Assembly (NCBI GenBank): GCA_049299095.1
Contig: JBAQWV010000166.1
Location: 1-6,498 of the forward strand
Direction: 5' to 3'
DNA length: 6,498 bases
DNA from: JAAEKA01 sp049299095
GTDB taxonomy: Bacteria; Chloroflexota; Anaerolineae; JAAEKA01
Shown here: piece by piece, positions 1 through 4,401 of the stretch
Numbering within the stretch: position 1 is the first letter of the stretch
Layout: each line of letters starts with the position of its first letter
Translations under genes and position numbers: made by a program
The notes under the pieces: generated by a model
The model's input: only the letters and a program-made list of their open reading frames with translations
Told to the model about the DNA's origin: nothing
Databases searched by the model: none

Positions 1-2487
1 GAGCTGGCTAATAACCTGTGGTGGAGCTGGAACAGCGATGCACAGGCGGCGTTCCGCGAGATTGACCCTGACCTGTGGGAGCGTGTCGGTCACAACCCTG
101 TGAAGATGCTGCGCGAAGTCAGCCAGACCCGGCTGGACGCGGCCGCGGCCGACGCCACCTATCAGCAACACTACCAGACCGTGCTGGAGCGCTTTGACGC
201 GTACATGAACCCGCGGGAAACCTGGTTCAGCCGCACCTTCCCGAACGACACCAACCAGACCATTGCCTATTTCTCGGCGGAGTTCGGTATGCACGAGGCG
301 CTGCCCATCTATTCCGGCGGCCTCGGTGTGTTGTCCGGCGACCACTGCAAGACCGCCAGCGATCTGGGCCTGCCCTTCGTCGCGGTTGGTTTCCTCTATC
401 CGCAGGGCTATTTCACCCAGTACATCAACAGCGAAGGCTGGCAGGAAGCGCGCTACAGCAAGCTGAGCTTTTCGGAAGTGCCCGCCACCCCGGCCATCGG
501 CCTGGACGGCGAAGAGGTGCTGGTGAAGTGCGAGCTGCCGGGGCGCGATGTGTACGCCAAAGTCTGGAAAATTCAGGTCGGACGCATCCCGCTTTACCTG
601 ATGGACACCGACGTGCCGCAGAACCAGCCGGGCGACCGCGAGCTGAGCGCACGCTTGTACGGCGGCGATCAGAACCTGCGCATCAGCCAGGAATACGTGC
701 TGGGCATTGGCGGCGTGCGCGCAGTGCGCGCGCTCGGCATCGAACCTGCGGTATGGCACATGAATGAAGGGCACTCCGCCTTCCTTGGCCTGGAGCGCGC
801 CCGCAATCTGGTGCAGGAAGAGGGCTTAAGCTTTGCCGCGGCGCAGGAAGTGGTGCGCGCTAGCAGCGTATTCACCACGCACACCCCCGTGCCCGCGGGC
901 CACGACGTATTCAACTGGGAGCTGATGGATCGCTTCTTCAGCCATTTCTGGCCGCAGCTTGGTCTGAGCCGCGAGCAGTTCCTGGAGCTGGCGCGGCACG
1001 ATCAGCCGTGGGGCCCCGGCTTCAGCATGACCGTACTGGCGCTGCGCATGGCAGGCCGCACCAATGGCGTGGCCGCGCTGCACGGCGAAGTCTCGCGCGC
1101 AATGTGGCAATGGATGTGGCCGGACACACCGGTGGACGAAGTGCCGATTGGACACGTGACCAACGGCGTGCATTTGGAAACCTGGCTGGGGCCAGACATG
1201 GCCGCGCTGCTCGATGCGCACCTGGCCCCCAACTGGCGCGACCGACTGGACGAGGCCGGCGTGCTGGATGGCATTTACGCGATCCCGGACGAAGCTTTCT
1301 GGCAGGTACACCGCGCAGCCAAGCGGCGTTTGATCGAATTCGTGCGCCTGCGTGCGCGCAACCGCGCGATCCGGCAGGGCGAATCGCCCGCGATCCTCGA
1401 ACCGATTGAGCATGTTCTGGACGAGGACGCGTTCACCATTGGCTTTGCCCGCCGCTTCGCCACCTATAAGCGCGCCACGCTGATCTTCCATGACATGGAA
1501 CGCTTCAGCCGTCTGGTGCATAACCACAACGCACCTACCCAAATTCTTTTCTCTGGCAAGGCGCACCCGGCTGACGATGCAGGCAAGACCTACATTCAAC
1601 AGATTGTGCGCGTGGCCCAGACACCGGAATTCTGGGACAACGTCGCCTTCATCGAAGACTACGACATGAACGTGGCGCGCTACATGGTGCAGGGCGTTGA
1701 CTTGTGGCTGAACAACCCGCGCCGCCCGCGCGAGGCCAGCGGCACCAGCGGCGAAAAGGCCGCGATGAATGGTGTGCCGAACCTGAGCGTGCTGGACGGC
1801 TGGTGGGTCGAGGGCTACAACGGCAAGAACGGCTGGGTGATCGGCGAAGAGCGCGAATACCGCGATTTCGACACTCAGGACGACGCTGACGCGCTCTCCT
1901 TGTACCGGGCGCTGGAACATGATATTATTCCGTTGTACTTCGACCGCGGCGATGATGGCATTCCGCACGGCTGGGTGACGGTTGCCAAGGAAGCGATGCA
2001 CAGCAGCCTGTGGGCGTTCAGCTTCCGCCGCATGTTGGAAGAATACTGCGAACAGTTGTACGTGCCGTCGGCACAGTCCAACCAGCGTTACAGCGCCGAC
2101 AAATTCGCCGTCGCGCGCGAACTGGCAACCTGGAAGCAGCGGGTGATGCAACTCTGGCCCAGCGTGGAAGCTGCTGCCATCGGCCCGAACGAAAGCCAGT
2201 TCACCATCGGCGAGAGCGCCGCGGTGCAAGCGCAGGTGGCGCTGGGCAAGCTGACGCCCAAGGACGTACTGGTTGAAATCGTCCACGGCGAAGACCGCGG
2301 CGGCGCGATGGCAAACCCGCTTGATGTGGCGATGCAACCGACAGCCGCGGACAAGCAAATTCAGGTGTACGAAGGCAACTTCCAGCCGCAGCACACCGGC
2401 GCGCAAATCTACGGCGTGCGCGTGCTGCCGTATCATCCGCAAATGCTCAACAAGCACGAAATGGGTCTGGCCCTCTGGGCACGCTAA
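1..2487 (+). CDS. glgP: Alpha-glucan phosphorylase (DUF3417-containing type), 5' end cut off by window
   Basis: Phosphorolytic enzyme that releases glucose-1-phosphate from the non-reducing ends of alpha-1,4-glucan (glycogen or maltodextrin) in the cytoplasm, using pyridoxal phosphate. The frame is open from base 1 and ends at TAA 2485-2487, giving 828 residues. The first residues, ELANNLWWSWNSDA and then IDPDLWERVGHNPV, are typical of the DUF3417 module that begins these proteins. Family members are about 850 residues, so only some 15-30 residues are missing. The ATG at 100 lies inside this module and is not the true start. Landmarks (window residue numbers): GGLGVLSGDH 106-115, MNEGHSAF 254-261, TTHTPVPAGHD 292-302, HVTNGVH 385-391, FARRFATYKR 482-491, FSGKAHPADD 517-526. 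EASGTSGEK at 578-586 aligns with the EASGTGNMK segment of classical glycogen phosphorylases, which makes K586 the expected PLP-binding lysine. No frameshift or missing motif is seen. The next gene follows after one base. Family identification is strong; glucan chain-length preference cannot be read from the sequence. Confidence 0.95.
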   Translation, partial: ELANNLWWSWNSDAQAAFREIDPDLWERVGHNPVKMLREVSQTRLDAAAADATYQQHYQTVLERFDAYMNPRETWFSRTFPNDTNQTIAYFSAEFGMHEALPIYSGGLGVLSGDHCKTASDLGLPFVAVGFLYPQGYFTQYINSEGWQEARYSKLSFSEVPATPAIGLDGEEVLVKCELPGRDVYAKVWKIQVGRIPLYLMDTDVPQNQPGDRELSARLYGGDQNLRISQEYVLGIGGVRAVRALGIEPAVWHMNEGHSAFLGLERARNLVQEEGLSFAAAQEVVRASSVFTTHTPVPAGHDVFNWELMDRFFSHFWPQLGLSREQFLELARHDQPWGPGFSMTVLALRMAGRTNGVAALHGEVSRAMWQWMWPDTPVDEVPIGHVTNGVHLETWLGPDMAALLDAHLAPNWRDRLDEAGVLDGIYAIPDEAFWQVHRAAKRRLIEFVRLRARNRAIRQGESPAILEPIEHVLDEDAFTIGFARRFATYKRATLIFHDMERFSRLVHNHNAPTQILFSGKAHPADDAGKTYIQQIVRVAQTPEFWDNVAFIEDYDMNVARYMVQGVDLWLNNPRRPREASGTSGEKAAMNGVPNLSVLDGWWVEGYNGKNGWVIGEEREYRDFDTQDDADALSLYRALEHDIIPLYFDRGDDGIPHGWVTVAKEAMHSSLWAFSFRRMLEEYCEQLYVPSAQSNQRYSADKFAVARELATWKQRVMQLWPSVEAAAIGPNESQFTIGESAAVQAQVALGKLTPKDVLVEIVHGEDRGGAMANPLDVAMQPTAADKQIQVYEGNFQPQHTGAQIYGVRVLPYHPQMLNKHEMGLALWAR

Positions 2488-2488
2488 C

Positions 2489-3001
2489 ATGAACCTTCTC
2501 GACCTCCCCCCGCTGCGGCGTGTACGACAGAACCACGCCGTCGAACACGCCACCATTACCTTGCTGATGGCGCGCGAGTACGCGCCCGCGATGGTGGCGG
2601 GGCGCAGCGATCACCGCGGCTTCTATGTCTTTGGCCCGGTGGACACGGACCTGCTGGCGGCAGCCGTCAACGACGCGCTGCGGCGCTTGCAGCGGGGCGA
2701 GGCCGAGTTAGCGATTCACCCCAACTGTGGCACCAACCTGGTGACCACCGGCGCAATGGCTGGCCTGGCGGCCTTCGCTGCCACCACCATCGGGCGGTTG
2801 CGGCACAGCAGCCTGCTCGATCGCGTACTGAGCGCGGTGTTGGCAGCCACCGTTGCTGTAATTGCCAGCCGGCCAGTGGGGCTGCGCTTGCAGCGCGATG
2901 TCACCACGCTGGCCGATGTGGGCAATCTGCGCATCGCCGCCATCACCCGCCGCCAGATCGGCAGCGGGGTGATCCACTGGGTGCAAACCAGCCATGATTG
3001 A
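2489..3001 (+). CDS. Small membrane protein resembling the DUF6391 family
   Basis: A 170-residue protein of unknown function. ATG 2489 was chosen because it lies one base after the glgP stop, and a conserved-looking motif follows at once: RQNHAVEHATITLL at residues 13-26. A second motif, HPNCGTNLVTTG, is at 77-88. As I recall them, both (a HALEHA-type motif and an HPxCGTN-type motif) are features of the DUF6391 family found in Chloroflexota and Cyanobacteria; I could not search to confirm this. Two hydrophobic segments, about 83-101 and 110-127, could span the membrane, with an arginine-rich turn between and after them. The frame is also open upstream to 2273, but that part overlaps glgP and reads as out-of-frame glgP. 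No strong Shine-Dalgarno site precedes the ATG, so initiation is probably coupled to termination of glgP. The histidine and cysteine residues could suggest a metal site, but that is speculation. Confidence 0.75.
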   Translation: MNLLDLPPLRRVRQNHAVEHATITLLMAREYAPAMVAGRSDHRGFYVFGPVDTDLLAAAVNDALRRLQRGEAELAIHPNCGTNLVTTGAMAGLAAFAATTIGRLRHSSLLDRVLSAVLAATVAVIASRPVGLRLQRDVTTLADVGNLRIAAITRRQIGSGVIHWVQTSHD

Positions 3002-3035
3002 TCAGTCGCCCCGCACCCGCCCGCGTACAACACCT

Positions 3036-3053
3036 AATTTGTAAATTCAAATT
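3036..3053 (+). promoter_or_regulatory. AT-rich palindrome immediately before holA
   Basis: AATTTG (3036-3041) and CAAATT (3048-3053) form a perfect 6-bp inverted repeat around TAAATT. It is an AT-only island in an otherwise GC-rich 55-base gap. It occupies the place where a Shine-Dalgarno site for holA would be expected, and none is present (CAAATTCCC leads straight into ATG 3057). TAAATT (3042-3047) matches the -10 consensus at 4 of 6 positions and ends 9 bases before the ATG, so a leaderless transcript is possible. No good -35 is visible upstream. It could equally be an operator or have no function. Confidence 0.3.
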
Positions 3054-3056
3054 CCC

Positions 3057-4088
3057 ATGATCTACCTCCTCCACGGTCCCGATGAATTGCTGCGCAGTGA
3101 ACGCCTGGCCACCATCCGGGCCGGTCTTGGCGCGCCGGAATTAGCCGAGCTAAGCACATCGTGGCTGGATGGGCGCAAAACCTCGGTGACAGAGGTTTGT
3201 TATCACTGCGATGTGATGCCATTTCTTACCCCGCGACGGCTGGTAATCGTCAATGGTCTGCTGGCGCAGCTTAAGCGCCGGCAAGCGGGTGGCAAAAAAA
3301 AGGACCTTGCGCCGGAGGGGGACACCAGCACGCGCGCGGACGCGGAGCGCGATGCCTTGCTGGCTTATCTGCCAACCATGCCCGACACGACCGATCTTGT
3401 GCTGCTGGAGGCGGAGCCAGTCGCGCGCAACGAACGCCCATACAAGGCTCTGACGCAGTTGGCGGGTGAGGGGCGCGCGGAGATTGTCCTGTGCGACGCG
3501 CCGGAGGAGCGCGATCTGCCCGACTGGGTGCTGCGCCGGGCCAAACAAAAGGGTGGGGTAATCGAGCGCGAGGCCGCGTTCGATCTGGCTACCAGTATTG
3601 GCCGCAACTTGCGCCTGCTGGACAATGAACTGGAAAAGCTGCTGGCTTATCGCGGCAATGCGGGGACGATTCGCCGCGAGGATGTGCGCCTGCTCGTGCC
3701 ATACACGCAGGAAGCCAGCATTTTCGATATGGTTGATGCGCTTGGCCAGCAGGATGGCCCGCGCGCGGTGCGTCTGCTGCGCGAGCTGGAGCGCGACGGC
3801 GCCGCGCCGCTCTACCTGCTTTCGATGATCGTGCGCCAATTCCGCATCCTCGTGCAGGTGTCCGATCAGATGAGCCTGGGTCTCGGCAAGGACGAAATCG
3901 CCAAAGCCATTGGTCTGCACCCCTTCCCTACGCAAAAGGCCATGCAGCAATGTCGTGCGTGGCGGATGAGTGACCTGGCCGCCGCGTACGACCGCCTGCT
4001 GGCGGCTGACCTGGCGATTAAAACCGGCAAACAGCCCGACGACTTGGCAATTGAACTATTGGTGGTGGAGTTGAGCCAGCGCGCCTAG
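3057..4088 (+). CDS. holA: DNA polymerase III subunit delta
   Basis: The delta subunit of the clamp loader opens the beta sliding clamp so that it can be loaded on primed DNA. The protein is 343 residues, normal for bacterial HolA. The N-terminus MIYLLHGPDELLRSERL is the usual opening strand and nucleotide-fold start of domain I, where this family keeps the fold but has a degenerate P-loop. Other family signatures are PFLTPRRLVIVNGL 55-68, GRNLRLLDNELEKLLAY 182-198, the EASIFDMVDALGQQD segment 219-233, and the C-terminal domain segment LLSMIVRQFRILVQ 254-267. ATG 3057 is the earliest plausible start, because an in-frame TAA lies at 3042-3044. There is no Shine-Dalgarno site. Residues about 72-98 form a charged, low-complexity loop (QLKRRQAGGKKKDLAPEGD) encoded partly by a run of eight A. 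The gene is probably separate from the glgP pair, since a 55-base gap with an AT-rich palindrome lies between. The identification is firm. Confidence 0.93.
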   Translation: MIYLLHGPDELLRSERLATIRAGLGAPELAELSTSWLDGRKTSVTEVCYHCDVMPFLTPRRLVIVNGLLAQLKRRQAGGKKKDLAPEGDTSTRADAERDALLAYLPTMPDTTDLVLLEAEPVARNERPYKALTQLAGEGRAEIVLCDAPEERDLPDWVLRRAKQKGGVIEREAAFDLATSIGRNLRLLDNELEKLLAYRGNAGTIRREDVRLLVPYTQEASIFDMVDALGQQDGPRAVRLLRELERDGAAPLYLLSMIVRQFRILVQVSDQMSLGLGKDEIAKAIGLHPFPTQKAMQQCRAWRMSDLAAAYDRLLAADLAIKTGKQPDDLAIELLVVELSQRA

Positions 4089-4097
4089 TTTTGGTTG

Positions 4098-4162
4098 CGA
4101 TAAGTTGCCATTTATGGCATATTCCTGCGATGGAATTCTAGCAACTTATCGAAATCGCAGGA
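4098..4162. repeat. Two interlocked inverted repeats (A-B-A'-B')
   Basis: Arm A, CGATAAGTTGC (4098-4108), is the exact reverse complement of A', GCAACTTATCG (4141-4151). Arm B, TCCTGCGAT (4123-4131), is the exact reverse complement of B', ATCGCAGGA (4154-4162). The order A-B-A'-B' means the two stems cannot nest; together they would make a pseudoknot or two alternative folds. A further palindrome, TGCCAT-TT-ATGGCA (4106-4119), overlaps the end of arm A. TGCGAT also occurs at 4096-4101 and could compete with B for B'. There is no T-run after the structure, so it is not a simple terminator. It begins ten bases after the holA stop. Possibilities are an RNA structure in the holA 3' region, a recombination or attachment site, or the remnant of a small mobile element. 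Confidence 0.6.
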
Positions 4163-4223
4163 CAAGAACCGGTTTTCGAGACTGGTTGCTGTTGGCAGGC
4201 AACGTAGACCCCGCGGACGTTCG

Positions 4224-4237
4224 GCGTCAGTTGACGC
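4224..4237. repeat. Short palindrome GCGTCA-GT-TGACGC
   Basis: Perfect 6-bp arms, GCGTCA and TGACGC, are separated by GT. The site lies 164 bases upstream of the STAND start codon. The size and symmetry would suit a dimeric regulator, but no regulator gene is in the window and no second copy was noticed. It could be chance. Confidence 0.3.
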
Positions 4238-4391
4238 GCTGGACACATAGCTTCGGCAGCTTGAGGTCAGCTTGCTTTTGTAGTCACACCGGAAAAGGCG
4301 CTGTTGGATTTGATCTGCCTGTTTCTGTTCTGCTGTATGAGGTGGGCCTTTGAAACCCTTGCGCGTGTTTTGCAGATTCGCAGCTAAAAAC

Positions 4392-4397
4392 AAGGTG
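4392..4397 (+). promoter_or_regulatory. Shine-Dalgarno-like site of the STAND gene
   Basis: AAGGTG lies four bases before ATG 4402. It supports that ATG as the start: the frame is closed upstream by TGA 4351-4353, and there is no other ATG, GTG or TTG in frame between that stop and 4402. Confidence 0.6.
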
Positions 4398-4401
4398 CAT
4401 T

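Larger units (their letters stand above)
4089..4401. other. Non-coding spacer with several inverted repeats, low GC
   Basis: This gap of 313 bases between holA and the STAND gene holds no gene I can support. Two short open frames cross it (4105-4353 on +, 4112-4393 on -), but neither has a ribosome binding site, a recognisable motif or biased codon use. GC is about 48% in the line I counted (4261-4320), against about 70% in the NTPase core downstream. It contains the interlocked repeats at 4096-4162, a short palindrome at 4224-4237 and three copies of AGCTT between about 4250 and 4275. No convincing -35/-10 pair or intrinsic terminator with a T-run is seen, although the upstream genes presumably end and the STAND gene presumably starts its transcript somewhere here. 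Confidence 0.7.

Noticed and set aside
826..2556. Long open frame of 576 codons on the minus strand
   Set aside because: It lies fully antisense to glgP, which has all its family motifs. In GC-rich DNA the complementary frame often stays open, and its translation shows no recognisable domain.
3150..3950. Minus-strand open frame of 266 codons
   Set aside because: It is antisense to holA and has no recognisable motif.
4096..4162. Interlocked repeats as an integron attC site, CRISPR repeat or intrinsic terminator
   Set aside because: No RYYYAAC/GTTRRRY core sites, no repeated units with spacers, and no T-run after a GC-rich stem.
4105..4353. Small + strand open frame (TTG start) in the spacer, same frame as the STAND gene and ending in TGA 4351-4353
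   Set aside because: There is no ribosome binding site, its start lies within the inverted repeat, and no domain or coding bias is seen. One TGA separates it from the STAND frame, but nothing suggests readthrough or a broken N-terminal extension, and ATG 4402 has its own Shine-Dalgarno-like site.
4350..4378. Possible promoter TTGAAA - 17 bases - CAGATT before the STAND gene
   Set aside because: The -35 is fair, but the -10 matches the consensus at only 3 of 6 positions, which is too weak to call.
4112..4393. Minus-strand open frame of 93 codons in the spacer
   Set aside because: No recognisable product and no ribosome binding signal. It could be a decayed fragment of something, but I see no support for that.
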